The notes under the pieces were generated by a model. It was not told the DNA's origin. It searched no databases and worked only from the letters and a program-made list of their open reading frames with translations. The translations under genes were made by a program, and so were the position numbers. From Variovorax soli NBRC 106424 (GTDB taxonomy: Bacteria; Pseudomonadota; Gammaproteobacteria; Burkholderiales; Burkholderiaceae_C), in the NCBI RefSeq assembly GCF_001591385.1, contig NZ_BCUU01000016.1:1-64000 (forward strand): 64,000 bases of DNA. The letters run 5' to 3'. Positions 1 to 11,700 of this stretch are shown here, piece by piece (position 1 is the first letter of the stretch; every line of letters starts with the position of its first letter).

Positions 1-1010
1 CCGGGCCGCTGCGCCCGGGCGCGCACGCGCAGGCCCGACCACAAGGGCACTTCCAGCGCCACGTCTTCGCGCCGCGCGGCGTCGAAAAGCATCGACAGCG
101 GCAGGGCGAACAGGTCGGTCGCATGCAGCCTGCCGGGGCTGCCGGCCAGCATGGGCTGGTGCAGCATCTGCCGGGCGCAGGCATTGGCGCCGGTGACGAA
201 GCCCTCCTCGTCCAGGCCCAGCAGGCCCATCGCATCGGGGCCGACGCTGTAGCCCGGCCAGGCCAGGTGGAGCAGCAGCGCGCAAGGGTGCTGCAGCATC
301 AGAGCGTTCTCGATGGCGCGTGCCGAGGCGGCCGCCAGGTGCTTGAGCTCGGGCCGCTCCTGCTCGTTCACGCCGGTGAGGTCGAGCATGCCCACGCAGC
401 TGCCCTGGGGGTTGAACAGGGGCGCCCCGGCGCAGCTGTAGATGCTCGTCGCGTCGAAGAAATGCTCGCCCCGGTGCAGCCACACCGGCTCCTGCTCGGC
501 CAGCACGGCGCCGATGGCCGTGGTGCCCACGGCCGCTTCCGAGAGGTCCACGCCGATGCGCGCCAGGTCGAGCGCGCGCTGCGCATCGCGCTCGCCCAGC
601 CGGGGCAGCGCGCCCAGGTCGACCACGATGCCTTCGGCGTCGGTGAGGATCGGGAAGTAGCGCGTGTCGGCCAGGGTGCGCGAGAGCCGCTCGATCACCG
701 GTCGCGCCGCGGCGGCCAGCTGCCTGTTGCGCTCGGCCACTTCGCGCGCCCGGCTGCGCGACACGGCATCGAAGCTCACAGCCTGCTGCGGCCGGTGGCC
801 CGCCCCGAGGCAGCGCTGCCATGAGCGGGTGATCCAGGGCTCGATGCGCGGCTGCGTGCCGGTGTGGGGCACGGCGCCGTCGAACCATTCGCGGCGCGCC
901 TGTGCAATGAGGGTGCCGCGTTCGGGCCGCGGCAGCGAAGAGGATGAGGTGAGCATTTGCTTTGGAGTGGAGCGCGGTGCGCGCGCCGGAGCGGGGCCAG
1001 CCTGTTTCAT
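1..1010 (-). CDS. AcoR-like GAF-domain transcriptional activator (partial, C-terminus outside window)
   Basis: An open minus-strand frame runs from an ATG at 1010 off the left edge with no stop, so only about the first 336 residues are visible. They resemble the sensory half of acetoin-type activators: an N-terminal helical stretch with WITRSWQRC, a GAF-like core with SIYSCAGAPLF and GMLDLTGV, and the start of a second sensory segment. The effector part (sigma-54 AAA+ and/or Fis HTH) would lie outside the window and is not seen. A second in-frame ATG at 956 is a possible start. The gene is divergent from the CO-dehydrogenase-like operon at 1175, so it is probably that operon's activator (inference). 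Confidence 0.8.
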   Translation of the reverse strand, partial: MKQAGPAPARAPRSTPKQMLTSSSSLPRPERGTLIAQARREWFDGAVPHTGTQPRIEPWITRSWQRCLGAGHRPQQAVSFDAVSRSRAREVAERNRQLAAAARPVIERLSRTLADTRYFPILTDAEGIVVDLGALPRLGERDAQRALDLARIGVDLSEAAVGTTAIGAVLAEQEPVWLHRGEHFFDATSIYSCAGAPLFNPQGSCVGMLDLTGVNEQERPELKHLAAASARAIENALMLQHPCALLLHLAWPGYSVGPDAMGLLGLDEEGFVTGANACARQMLHQPMLAGSPGRLHATDLFALPLSMLFDAARREDVALEVPLWSGLRVRARAQRP

Positions 1011-1042
1011 TTTGAGAATTTCATGCGCAGCGCGCAATGCGT

Positions 1043-1058
1043 CTAGGGTTTTGCCTAG
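1043..1058. promoter_or_regulatory. Inverted repeat in the divergent regulator/cox intergenic region
   Basis: The 164-base gap between the divergent regulator and coxS contains CTAGG-N6-CCTAG, with GC-rich flanks (GCGC/GCATGCGC) that partly extend the symmetry. This is where an operator for the divergent regulator would be expected. I could not find a convincing sigma-54 (GG-N10-GC) or sigma-70 promoter here, so the assignment is only a suggestion. Confidence 0.25.
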
Positions 1059-1174
1059 CATGCGCCCGTAGTGCGGCGTCCAATATCCCCAACCGCCCCG
1101 TGTGCCGGCCCGCATCTGCGCGCACGGATTGTGGGACAGCACACCAGCCATCACCAAACTTTGGAGACAGCCAA

Positions 1175-1651
<477 letters not shown>

Positions 1652-1667
1652 GCCCAAGGAGACGACC

Positions 1668-4052
<2,385 letters not shown>

Positions 4053-4079
4053 ACGAGAACGAAGAGAAGGACACACACC

Positions 4080-4871
4080 ATGTACGCATTCACCTTCGAA
4101 CGTCCCGCCACGCTGGCCGATGCGGTGAAGCTGGCCGGTGCCGGCGGCAAGCCGCTGGCCGGCGGCCAGACCCTGCTGGCCTCGATGAAGCTGCGCCTGT
4201 CCGCGCCCGAGCAACTGGTCGACCTGGGCGGCATCGCCGAGCTGGCCGGCATCAAGAAGGACGGCAACCAGCTCGTGATCGGCGCCATGACCAAGCATGC
4301 CGACGTGGCCCGCAACGCCGACGTGAAGTCGGCCTTCCCGGCGCTGGCCTGGCTGGCCGACCACATCGGCGACCGCCAGGTGCGGGCCATGGGCACCATC
4401 GGCGGCTCGCTCGCCAACAACGACCCGGCCGCCTGCTACCCGAGCGCGGTGCTGGCCACGGGCGCCACGGTGGTCACCACGCAGCGCGAGATCGCTGCCG
4501 ACGACTTCTTCCAGGGCCTCTTCGCCACGGCGCTGAAGGACGGCGAACTCATCACCGCGGTGCGCTTCCCCATCCCGAAGCGGGCGGTGTACGAGAAGCA
4601 CCTGCAGCAGGCCTCGCACTTCCCGCTGGTGGGCGTGTTCCTGGCGCAGTTCGACAATGGCGTGCGCGTGGCCGTCACCGGTGCCGGCAACGGCGTGTTC
4701 CGCCATGCCGGCCTGGAGGATGCGCTGAACAAGAGCTTCACGCCGCAAGCTGCGGCTGCCGTGAAGATCGATGCCAGCGACCTCAACAGTGACCTGCACG
4801 CGTCGGCTGCCTACCGCGCCAACCTGATCAGCGTCCTGGCCCAGCGCGCCGTCGCCAAGGCCCTCGGTTAA
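4080..4871 (+). CDS. coxM: CO dehydrogenase-type FAD-binding medium subunit
   Basis: The 263-residue flavoprotein subunit accepts electrons from CoxS and passes them on to the respiratory chain. FAD pyrophosphate-binding motifs are visible: AGGQTLLASMK near residue 26 and TIGGSLANNDP near residue 108. This is followed by the C-terminal CODH flavoprotein domain. It begins 27 bases after coxL and stops 9 bases before the MoxR ATPase gene, consistent with one transcript. Length and motif order are normal for the family. Confidence 0.93.
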   Translation: MYAFTFERPATLADAVKLAGAGGKPLAGGQTLLASMKLRLSAPEQLVDLGGIAELAGIKKDGNQLVIGAMTKHADVARNADVKSAFPALAWLADHIGDRQVRAMGTIGGSLANNDPAACYPSAVLATGATVVTTQREIAADDFFQGLFATALKDGELITAVRFPIPKRAVYEKHLQQASHFPLVGVFLAQFDNGVRVAVTGAGNGVFRHAGLEDALNKSFTPQAAAAVKIDASDLNSDLHASAAYRANLISVLAQRAVAKALG

Positions 4872-4880
4872 CCTCGCTCG

Positions 4881-5798
4881 ATGACTGCCACGCCTGACAC
4901 CACCGCTCCCTGGTCCTCCATCGACGCGGTGGTGCAGGCGCTGCAAGCGGCCGGCTACTACGCCGACCGGCGGCTGGCCACGGCGGTGTTCCTCGCCCTG
5001 AAGCTGCAGCGCCCGCTGCTGCTGGAAGGCGAGCCCGGCGTGGGGAAGACCGAGCTGGCCAAGGCGCTGGCGCAGGCCCTCGGCCGCGAGCTGCTGCGCC
5101 TGCAGTGCTACGACGGACTGGAGCAGCGCGAGGCGCTGTACGAATGGAACTACGCCGCGCAACTGCTGCACATGCGGGCAGCAGAAGCACAAGGCATCAC
5201 CCACGACATCGAATCCGAGGTCTACCAGCCGCGCTACCTGGTGCGCCGGCCCTTGCTGCAGGCGCTCGAAACCCTGCCGCCCGGTGCGGTCTTGCTCATC
5301 GACGAGGTGGACCGGGCCGACGAGCCCTTCGAGGCCTTCCTGCTGGAGTATCTGGGCGAGTACCAGGTGAGCATTCCGGAACTGGGCACGGTGCGCGCCA
5401 TCGTGCCGCCGGTGACCATCCTCACCAGCAACCGCACGCGCGACCTGAACGATGCGGTCAAGCGCCGCTGCCTCTACCACTGGCTGGACTACCCCGAGCG
5501 CGAACGCGAACTGGCCATCGTGCGCGCCCAAGTGCCGCAAGCCAGCCAGCAGCTCTCCCAGCAGGTGGCCGACTTCGTGGGGCGCCTGCGCGCCATGCCG
5601 CAGTCCACTGCGTTCCAGCGCGTGCCCGGCATCGCGGAAAGCGTGGAATGGGCGCGTGCGCTGGTGGCGCTGGACACGCTGGAGCTCGACCCCGAAGTGG
5701 TGGTGGACACGGCCGGCATCCTGTTCAAGCAGCGCGACGACGTGGCCGCACTCAACAGTGCGCTGGCCGGCGAGCTGCTCAAGCCGGTCGACGCCTGA
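4881..5798 (+). CDS. coxD: MoxR-family AAA+ ATPase CoxD
   Basis: A 305-residue MoxR-type ATPase with Walker A GEPGVGKT at residues 50-57 and Walker B LLIDEVD at about 138-144, followed by sensor and lid elements. In carboxydotrophs, CoxD is a chaperone that matures the unusual active site of the molybdenum enzyme, working with the VWA protein CoxE. That role is established for form I systems and is inferred here. The gene follows coxM by 9 bases and precedes the VWA gene by 37 bases. Confidence 0.92.
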   Translation: MTATPDTTAPWSSIDAVVQALQAAGYYADRRLATAVFLALKLQRPLLLEGEPGVGKTELAKALAQALGRELLRLQCYDGLEQREALYEWNYAAQLLHMRAAEAQGITHDIESEVYQPRYLVRRPLLQALETLPPGAVLLIDEVDRADEPFEAFLLEYLGEYQVSIPELGTVRAIVPPVTILTSNRTRDLNDAVKRRCLYHWLDYPERERELAIVRAQVPQASQQLSQQVADFVGRLRAMPQSTAFQRVPGIAESVEWARALVALDTLELDPEVVVDTAGILFKQRDDVAALNSALAGELLKPVDA

Positions 5799-5835
5799 CG
5801 GACGGACACACGGCCCCAGCGGCAGCGAGCGCCCC

Positions 5836-7044
5836 ATGACCCCGATACAGCAGCTCGGCGATTCCCGTCGCGGCAAGCTTGCGGGCAACATCGCCGCCTT
5901 CGGCCGCGCGCTGCGGCGCGCCGGCGTGCCCATCGACGCGGCGCGCATCGCCCTGGCTTCGCAGGCCGCCACGCTCGTCGGCGTTGCGGCCAAGGAAGAC
6001 CTGAGCGCCGCCATGGAGTCGGTCATGGTCAGCCGCGAGCAGGACCGGATGGTGTTCCGCGAACTGTTCGAGGCCTGGTTCCAGGATCCGGAGCTGGCCA
6101 ACAAGCTGCTCGCGCAGATGCTGCCGAGCGCCGAGGGCAAGGCCGAGCCGCCGCGCCGGCGCCCTCGCGTGCGCGAAGCGCTGGCCGCCCCGGGCGTGGC
6201 CAGGCCGGCGGCGCAGAACGACAAGGAAGTGCAGTTCGACGCCGCCATGACCGCCAGCGAGCGCGCCCGCCTGCACCATGCGGACTTCAATGCGCTGGGG
6301 GCGGAGGAATACCGCCTGGTCGAGCGCCTGGCCCGCGAGATCGCATTGCCGGTGCCGACGCTGCCCGCGCGGCGCCTGCGCCATGCCGGCGCGGGCCGAT
6401 CGCATTCGCGCATGCACTGGCCCGGCGTGCTGCACGAGGCCGGCCGCACCGGCGGCGAGCTGGTGTGGCTGCCGCGGCTCGTGCAGCGCGAGCAGCCGTT
6501 GCCGCTGTTGGTGCTGGTGGACGTGTCGGGCTCGATGGAGCGCTATGCGCGTCTGCTGCTGGCCTTTTTGCATGCGTCCACGCGGCGGGCCGGGCGGCGC
6601 GACGTGTTCGCCTTCGGCACGCACCTCACCGACCTGACGCCGGCCTTCCGCCTGACCGACACCGACGAGATGCTGCTGGCCGCCAGCGCCGCCATCGACG
6701 ACTTCGCGGGCGGCACGCGGCTGGGCGAATCGCTGGTGCAACTGCGCACCGGGCATGCGCGCCGCCTCACCGGCCGGCGCAGCCTGGTGCTGCTCATCAC
6801 CGACGGGCTGGATACCGGCGAGCCGGAACTGCTCGAGGAGCAACTTCTGTGGCTCAAGCGCCATGCGCGGCGCGTGCTCTGGCTCAACCCGCTGCTGCGC
6901 TTCGAAGGCTACGCACCGCTGGCGCGCGGTGCGGCCATGTTGCACCGCCATGCGGACGCGATGCTCGCGGTCCACAATCTGAGCGCACTCGAACAACTGG
7001 CCCGCAGCCTGGCCGCCCTCATGAAGACGGGCGGCGCACGCTGA
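5836..7044 (+). CDS. coxE: VWA-domain protein CoxE
   Basis: A 402-residue protein. A conserved N-terminal helical region precedes a basic, proline-rich linker (about residues 100-130) and a C-terminal von Willebrand A domain with MIDAS motif DVSGSM at residues 229-234. MoxR ATPases and such VWA proteins act as a pair, and CoxD/CoxE are a known example in active-site maturation. Start 5836 (MTPIQQLGD) is preferred because in-frame upstream codons would overlap coxD deeply. No transmembrane segment is evident, so a cytoplasmic location is expected. Confidence 0.9.
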   Translation: MTPIQQLGDSRRGKLAGNIAAFGRALRRAGVPIDAARIALASQAATLVGVAAKEDLSAAMESVMVSREQDRMVFRELFEAWFQDPELANKLLAQMLPSAEGKAEPPRRRPRVREALAAPGVARPAAQNDKEVQFDAAMTASERARLHHADFNALGAEEYRLVERLAREIALPVPTLPARRLRHAGAGRSHSRMHWPGVLHEAGRTGGELVWLPRLVQREQPLPLLVLVDVSGSMERYARLLLAFLHASTRRAGRRDVFAFGTHLTDLTPAFRLTDTDEMLLAASAAIDDFAGGTRLGESLVQLRTGHARRLTGRRSLVLLITDGLDTGEPELLEEQLLWLKRHARRVLWLNPLLRFEGYAPLARGAAMLHRHADAMLAVHNLSALEQLARSLAALMKTGGAR

Positions 7045-7116
7045 TCGAGCGGGCACACACGGCCAGCACCCATTCCCCGAACGAACGAACACACACACTC
7101 ACAAGGAAATACCAGC

Positions 7117-7671
7117 ATGGACATGCAAGGCACGCGGCAATTGGCTGTCACGCAGCAGCAGGCCTGGGATGCGCTCAACGATCCCGAGATGCTCAAGAAA
7201 TGCCTGCCCGGATGCGACAAGTTCGAGAGCACCGGCGACGGGCAGTACGCCGTCACCATGGCGGTGAAGGTCGGCCCGGTGTCGGCCAAGTTCAACGGCA
7301 GGGTCACGCTCAGCGATGTGCAGCCGCCGGCGAGCTACAAGCTGGCCTTCGAAGGGCAGGGCGGCGTGGCCGGCTTCGGCAAGGGCGCATCGGAAGTGAG
7401 CCTCGTGCCCAACGACGGCGGCTGCGAGCTGGGCTACACGGTGCAGGCGCAGGTGGGCGGCAAGGTGGCGCAGCTGGGCCAGCGGCTCATCGACGGTGCG
7501 GCCAAGTCGATGGCCGACGATTTCTTCAAGCGCTTCGACCAGGAGCTGCAGGCGCTGTACGCGCCGGCCCCGGCTGCCGATGCCGCCGAAGCTGCCGCCG
7601 GCGAAGAGGACGAGCCGGCCAAGCGCAGCTGGCGCGAGCGCCTGGGCCTGGGCGGCGGCAAAAAGGACTGA
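7117..7671 (+). CDS. coxG: CoxG-like SRPBCC-domain protein
   Basis: A 184-residue protein with a START/SRPBCC-type fold signature: a helix after MDMQGTRQLAVTQQQAW, alternating strands, and a long C-terminal helix near DGAAKSMADDFFKRF. The tail is acidic, alanine-rich and then basic (LGLGGGKKD). CoxG proteins have been linked to membrane anchoring of CO dehydrogenase and to quinone transfer; this is family knowledge, not visible here. The gene lies 72 bases after coxE and 39 bases before the XdhC-like gene, inside the operon. Confidence 0.88.
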   Translation: MDMQGTRQLAVTQQQAWDALNDPEMLKKCLPGCDKFESTGDGQYAVTMAVKVGPVSAKFNGRVTLSDVQPPASYKLAFEGQGGVAGFGKGASEVSLVPNDGGCELGYTVQAQVGGKVAQLGQRLIDGAAKSMADDFFKRFDQELQALYAPAPAADAAEAAAGEEDEPAKRSWRERLGLGGGKKD

Positions 7672-7710
7672 CGGAGCACCTGCTCTTTCGCTTCGCGGGA
7701 TATTCGAGCC

Positions 7711-8718
7711 ATGGAAAACCTGGATGTGATGGTGCTGCGCACCCTGCGCGACTGGCGCCTGGCCGGCCGGCGCGCCTTGCTGACCACGGTGGTGCGTACC
7801 TGGGGTTCGTCGCCGCGCCCGGTGGGCTCGATCATGGCGCTGGCCGAAGACGGTGCGGTCGTCGGGTCGGTCTCGGGCGGCTGCATCGAGGACGACCTGA
7901 TCGCCCGCTACAGCCGCGCGCATGGCGCCGACAACGCGATGCCCACTGGTGCGCCGTCGATGGTGAAGTACGGCATCACGGCGGACGAGGCGCATCGCTT
8001 CGGCCTGCCGTGCGGCGGCACGCTGGAGCTGCTGCTGGAATACGACCCCGATGCGGAATCGTTGAAGGCGCTGGTGGCCGAGCTGGAGCAGGGCCACATG
8101 ATGCAGCGCACCGTTTCGCTGAAAGACGGCAGCGTGCGCCTCGCGCCCTCGCTGGCGCCGGCCGAGTTGAAGGTGACCGAGGGCGAACTGGTCAACACCT
8201 TCGGCCCCGAGTACCGCATGCTGCTGATCGGCGCCGGCCAGCTGGCCGAGTACCTCGCGACCATGGCGCGCTTCTCCGGCTTTGCCGTGACGCTGTGCGA
8301 CCCGCGCACCGAGTACCGCGCCGTGTGGGACGTGCCGGGCGTGGCCATCAGCACCGAGATGCCCGACGACGCGGTGCGCGCCTTCAAGCCCGACCGCCGC
8401 AGCTGCGTGGTGGCCTTGACGCACGACCCCAAGCTGGACGACCTGGCCTTGCTCGAGGCCTTGGAGACCGATGCGTTCTACGTGGGTGCGATCGGTTCGC
8501 GCCGCAATGCGCAGGCCCGGCGCGACCGCATGATCGAGCACTTCGAGCAAACCGAAAGTTCGCTCGCGCGCCTGCGCGGGCCCATCGGCATCTACATCGG
8601 CAGCAAGACGCCGCCGGAGATCGCGGTGAGCGTGATGGCGGAAATCCTGGCGGTGAAGAACGGCGTGCCGCTGCCGCGCGAGATGGAGGTGGCGCATGCG
8701 AAATCACTACAGGCGTGA
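7711..8718 (+). CDS. XdhC/CoxF-family molybdenum cofactor maturation protein
   Basis: A 335-residue XdhC-family protein. The N-terminal XdhC/CoxI domain has GSSPRPVG and GSVSGGCIEDDL with its conserved cysteine. The C-terminal Rossmann fold starts at LIGAGQLAEYLA and ends with GAIGSRRNAQARR. Such proteins bind and sulfurate the molybdenum cofactor before insertion into the large subunit. As the last gene of the cox run, it completes an apparently self-contained maturation set (D, E, G, XdhC). Assigning CoxF versus CoxI from sequence alone is unsafe, so no symbol is given. Confidence 0.9.
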   Translation: MENLDVMVLRTLRDWRLAGRRALLTTVVRTWGSSPRPVGSIMALAEDGAVVGSVSGGCIEDDLIARYSRAHGADNAMPTGAPSMVKYGITADEAHRFGLPCGGTLELLLEYDPDAESLKALVAELEQGHMMQRTVSLKDGSVRLAPSLAPAELKVTEGELVNTFGPEYRMLLIGAGQLAEYLATMARFSGFAVTLCDPRTEYRAVWDVPGVAISTEMPDDAVRAFKPDRRSCVVALTHDPKLDDLALLEALETDAFYVGAIGSRRNAQARRDRMIEHFEQTESSLARLRGPIGIYIGSKTPPEIAVSVMAEILAVKNGVPLPREMEVAHAKSLQA

Positions 8719-8735
8719 GGGCCGCGTAGCCCTTT
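8718..8735 (+). terminator. Weak hairpin after the cox operon
   Basis: A five-base stem AGGGC/GCCCT with a six-base loop overlaps the last base of the xdhC-like stop codon and is followed by only three T residues. The rest of 8719-8870 holds no gene that I can support. The stem is short, so termination here is a low-confidence reading. Confidence 0.25.
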
Positions 8736-8870
8736 AGCAGTAGGCGCCGCGTGCGCGCGTCTCCTGCATGCCACGAGGGTGTGTAACGCTGCCCCCTCTT
8801 GCGCATGAATCGACACCGAGTCAACGGAAAATGAAGGGCGAGGCTTGACCTCGTGTTCTTTTTCTTGTTG

Positions 8871-9833
8871 ATGAAGCAGTTTTTCTCATTCTTCGGTGAC
8901 GCGCGGGGGCGCCTGAGCAACGGCTCGGTTCGCTTCGTCACGCATCGCAGCGCAGTGGCCATGGCGGGCACTGCTGCGGTGCTCTTTTCGGTGATCGCGC
9001 TGGCGGTGGGCGTGGCCATCGGCATGCATCTGTCCTCCTCCATGCCCGGCACCACCCCCGCCGATGACCGCGGTGCACACCGCGCAACGCGCGACTACGT
9101 GGTGGGAGAAATCGGCAAGCTCAATGCGTCCGTCGCGCAGTTCGAGCCGCGCATCGCCTCGCTCGCCAGGCAGATCGGCGAGCTGCGCCATCTGCAGTCG
9201 CGGCTGGGCGAGAAGAAGGCCGCACCGCGCAAAGCTGGCGGCGAGATCGACCGCGATGGGGAAGGCGGCCCGCTGCTGCCGCCCCGCAACTGCCCGCCAG
9301 CGGCGTCGGCGCAACCTGGGCAGGCCGACGCCACGCGCATGCAGGCGCAGATCGACTGCATCGGCTCGCTGCTGACGGTGCTCGAGCGCGAGGCCGTCGC
9401 GCATGCGAATGCCTGGGCATCGATTCCGGGGCGCGCGCCGATCGATGGTGCGCGCTTCACTTCATCGTTCGGCAACCGCATGGATCCGTTCAACAGCCGG
9501 CTGGGCTTTCATTCGGGCATCGACCTGGCCGCGCCGACCGGCACGCCGATTCTTGCGACCGCGGGTGGCCGCGTGATCTACGCCGGCGAGAAAAGCGGCT
9601 ACGGGCATGTGGTGGAAATCGACCACGGCAACGGACTCGTGACGCGCTACGCGCATGCGTCGCGGCTGGCGGTGCGCGAAGGCGACCTGGTGCTGCCGCG
9701 CCAGCACATCGCCGACGTCGGATCGACCGGCCGCTCGACGGGGCCGCACCTGCACATGGAGGTGCTGGAGAACGGCTCGCCCATCAATCCGGCGGCCTAC
9801 ATGGCGCTGTTCGCCGAGCCTGTCGATGGCTGA
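8871..9833 (+). CDS. Membrane-anchored M23-family peptidase
   Basis: A 320-residue protein with a short cytoplasmic N-terminus, one membrane segment at about residues 29-51, a periplasmic linker rich in charged residues, and a C-terminal LytM/M23 domain. The zinc ligands are visible in HSGIDLAAP (H and D) and GPHLHME (HxH), so the domain looks catalytically intact. Such enzymes cut peptidoglycan cross-links. The ATG at 8871 is chosen; an in-frame GTG at 8853 would add six hydrophobic residues. The next gene overlaps the stop, and a bactofilin follows. Bactofilins often partner with M23 peptidases in cell-shape control (family knowledge). Confidence 0.88.
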   Translation: MKQFFSFFGDARGRLSNGSVRFVTHRSAVAMAGTAAVLFSVIALAVGVAIGMHLSSSMPGTTPADDRGAHRATRDYVVGEIGKLNASVAQFEPRIASLARQIGELRHLQSRLGEKKAAPRKAGGEIDRDGEGGPLLPPRNCPPAASAQPGQADATRMQAQIDCIGSLLTVLEREAVAHANAWASIPGRAPIDGARFTSSFGNRMDPFNSRLGFHSGIDLAAPTGTPILATAGGRVIYAGEKSGYGHVVEIDHGNGLVTRYAHASRLAVREGDLVLPRQHIADVGSTGRSTGPHLHMEVLENGSPINPAAYMALFAEPVDG

Positions 9834-10188
9834 TCGCAGCTATGGCCACTTCACGCAGCAGGCCTACACGCTGCAGCCTCGCCGCTCGCGCGTCGCGGGC
9901 TTCGGCCAATGGGTGCTGAGCTGCGCCTTGTGTCTGGCGCTGGGCGCCGCGGCGGCCATCGGCTATGCGCGAGCGCCGGTGCTGCCGAGTGCGACCACGG
10001 CGTGTGCCGCCTCGCCTGAAGACGACAAGGCCGAGCAGGAATTGACGCGCACCCGCCTGGCGCTGCAGCAGGAAGTGGCGGCGCGAGGCGCCGTGCAGGA
10101 GGCGGCGGACGCGTCGGCTGCCGAAGTCCGGCGATTGAATGAAGAACTGCGCTTCTTGCGCAGCCAGGGCCAGCCGCCGCGCCGCTGA
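9826..10188 (+). CDS. Small single-pass membrane protein with coiled coil
   Basis: A 120-residue hypothetical protein whose ATG overlaps the stop of the M23 peptidase by eight bases, implying translational coupling. It has an N-terminal cytoplasmic stretch, one hydrophobic segment at about residues 27-46 (VLSCALCLALGAAAAIGYA), and a C-terminal helix of heptad-like E/A/L/R pattern with coiled-coil character. I do not recognise a named family. Position between an M23 peptidase and a bactofilin suggests a partner or adaptor of an envelope-shaping complex (inference). Confidence 0.75.
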   Translation: MADRSYGHFTQQAYTLQPRRSRVAGFGQWVLSCALCLALGAAAAIGYARAPVLPSATTACAASPEDDKAEQELTRTRLALQQEVAARGAVQEAADASAAEVRRLNEELRFLRSQGQPPRR

Positions 10189-10216
10189 CCTTTCAGAGAA
10201 CCACAGAAGAGGCCCC

Positions 10217-10681
10217 ATGTTTGGAAGCAAGAAGAAAATCTCGGCGGATGTGCGCCGGACCCGATTCACCACCCTGATCGCACGGGACGTGGTGATCGCC
10301 GGCGACCTCGAGTTTGCCGAGGGCCTGCGCATGGATGGCCATGTCAAGGGCAACGTGACGGGCAAGGCCGACAGCCAGGCACTGCTGGTGGTGAGCGAAC
10401 ACGGCAAGATCACGGGCAACGTGCGCGGCTACGACCTGATCGTGAACGGCACCATCGTCGGCGACGTGATCGCCGAACATTTCGTCGACCTGCAGGCCAA
10501 TGCTCATGTCACGGGCAACATCGAGTACCTGCAGCTGCGCATGGATTGCGGTGCGACGGTGGACGGCAAGCTGACGAAGCGCGACGCCACTTCGTCGGCG
10601 GCTGCTGGCAAGCCTGCCTCGGCGGCGGCTTCCACTGGATCGGCAAGAGATGGTCATCTGGTGCCGAGCCCGAGCGCCTGA
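10217..10681 (+). CDS. Bactofilin (polymer-forming cytoskeletal protein)
   Basis: A 154-residue bactofilin (DUF583). The central right-handed beta-helix shows the repeating hydrophobic/glycine pattern: VVIAGDLEF, GHVKGNV, GKITGNV, GTIVGDV, AHVTGNI, ATVDGKL. Flexible N- and C-terminal tails flank it. Bactofilins self-assemble without nucleotide and often place peptidoglycan enzymes. The ATG at 10217 follows an AGAAGAGG ribosome site. The gene is 28 bases behind the coiled-coil protein gene and closes the module. Confidence 0.92.
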   Translation: MFGSKKKISADVRRTRFTTLIARDVVIAGDLEFAEGLRMDGHVKGNVTGKADSQALLVVSEHGKITGNVRGYDLIVNGTIVGDVIAEHFVDLQANAHVTGNIEYLQLRMDCGATVDGKLTKRDATSSAAAGKPASAAASTGSARDGHLVPSPSA

Positions 10682-10717
10682 TTTTTCTCGATTGGCCGGC
10701 GCGCTTGCGTGGCGGGG

Positions 10718-10976
10718 CAGGCGAGGCGCGGCCGGGGCTGCGGGCCGGGGGCTCATCCGTGGCGGCCGGCGCTTTGCGCCGACTTCACTGCGGTGCTCGG
10801 CTTCGGGGGCTGCATCGCGGAACTCGCTCTGTTCACTTCGTTCTCGACGCTCAAACAGCCGCGATGAGTCAGAAGTTGAAGCGCGCAAGGTGCCCTTGCG
10901 CGCAGCCCCCGAAGCCTGCGCTCCTCGTCGCCCCGGAAATCGCCCCCGGCCCGCAGCCCCGCCCGCGCCTCGCCTG
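10718..10976. repeat. Long nested inverted-repeat element, copy A
   Basis: The 439-base gap 10682-11120 is dominated by a nested hairpin. The outer arms are 10718-10752 and 10942-10976, matching at 34 of 35 positions. The middle arms 10799-10813 and 10902-10916 are a perfect 15-base inverted repeat. The inner arms 10813-10820 and 10859-10866 are a perfect 8-base repeat. The apex contains a GAACTCGCTC/CTCAAACAG-type segment. Segment 10768-10783 is identical, in reverse complement, to 11847-11862 in a second element downstream. Short open frames here have no plausible coding signature. I interpret it as a non-coding dispersed repeat, MITE- or REP-like. Confidence 0.8.
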
Positions 10977-11120
10977 GGGACGTCGGTTGGAAATTCGGGG
11001 GGCGCATCAGTGCTTGTTCGCGATGCACACCTCGTGCCACACTGAACGAGCAAGGCTTTAGGTGAGGCATCTCCCGCTTGAAGCAGATGCGAAAGCCTTC
11101 GAAGCCCGCACGCCGGTCAA

Positions 11121-11549
11121 ATGGAAAACACCATCATTTCCGAAGCCACTCCCGAAGAAGTGCGGTCCGGCGCGCTTGGCAGCAGGTTGCGCCACTTCAA
11201 CTACGGCTTCGTCGGTGAGTATCCGGAGCAACAGTACATCCGCCTCAATGCCAAGAGCGCGGACGGCCGGTTGCTCGGCGGGCTGCGAGGCTTCGTGTTT
11301 CTCCATTGGCTGACCATCGACGTGCTCTTCGTCGAAGCTGACGTGCGAGGCGCGGGACTGGGTGGCCACCTGCTCGCCGAGGCCGAGCGACGCGCCGTGC
11401 AGTTGGGAGCGAGGAACGCGAAGCTTGAGACCTTCGAGTGGCAGGCGCCCAAGTTCTATCTGAAGCATGGCTACGAGGAATACGCCCGCATCGACGACTA
11501 CGCGCCTGGGTTCTACTTGGCGTGCATGAGGAAGTCACTTGTCCCGTGA
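11121..11549 (+). CDS. GNAT-family N-acetyltransferase
   Basis: A 142-residue acetyltransferase of the GNAT superfamily. The acetyl-CoA pyrophosphate loop reads RGAGLGGHLL at about residues 76-85, preceded by strand 4 (LTIDVLFVE) and followed by motif B with FYLKHGYEEY. The substrate cannot be told from the sequence. It stands alone between two inverted-repeat elements (copies at 10718-10976 and 11701-11908), which suggests local insertion or rearrangement around it. No clear ribosome site is visible before the ATG. Confidence 0.85.
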   Translation: MENTIISEATPEEVRSGALGSRLRHFNYGFVGEYPEQQYIRLNAKSADGRLLGGLRGFVFLHWLTIDVLFVEADVRGAGLGGHLLAEAERRAVQLGARNAKLETFEWQAPKFYLKHGYEEYARIDDYAPGFYLACMRKSLVP

Positions 11550-11700
11550 GGTTGCCTGCGCGCATACCTGCGCCGTCGGCCAAGAGCGGAGCTTCGTTGA
11601 GGACTTGGTATGCGCTGGATCTCTTGAACTTCGCCTTCGACCCGTTGAATCCGCCGCCCCGAAGCCGCTGTTCAGTCCGCAATCCCCACGCCGCATCCAG

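Noticed and set aside
1011-1174. A sigma-54 promoter for the cox operon
   Set aside because: I looked for GG-N10-GC near TGGCAC-like sequence, because AcoR-type activators often use sigma-54. No match with the right spacing was found.
10546-11061. Short open frames in the 10.7-11.1 kb gap
   Set aside because: They lie across an inverted-repeat element, have no ribosome sites and give low-complexity Arg/Pro/Ala products.
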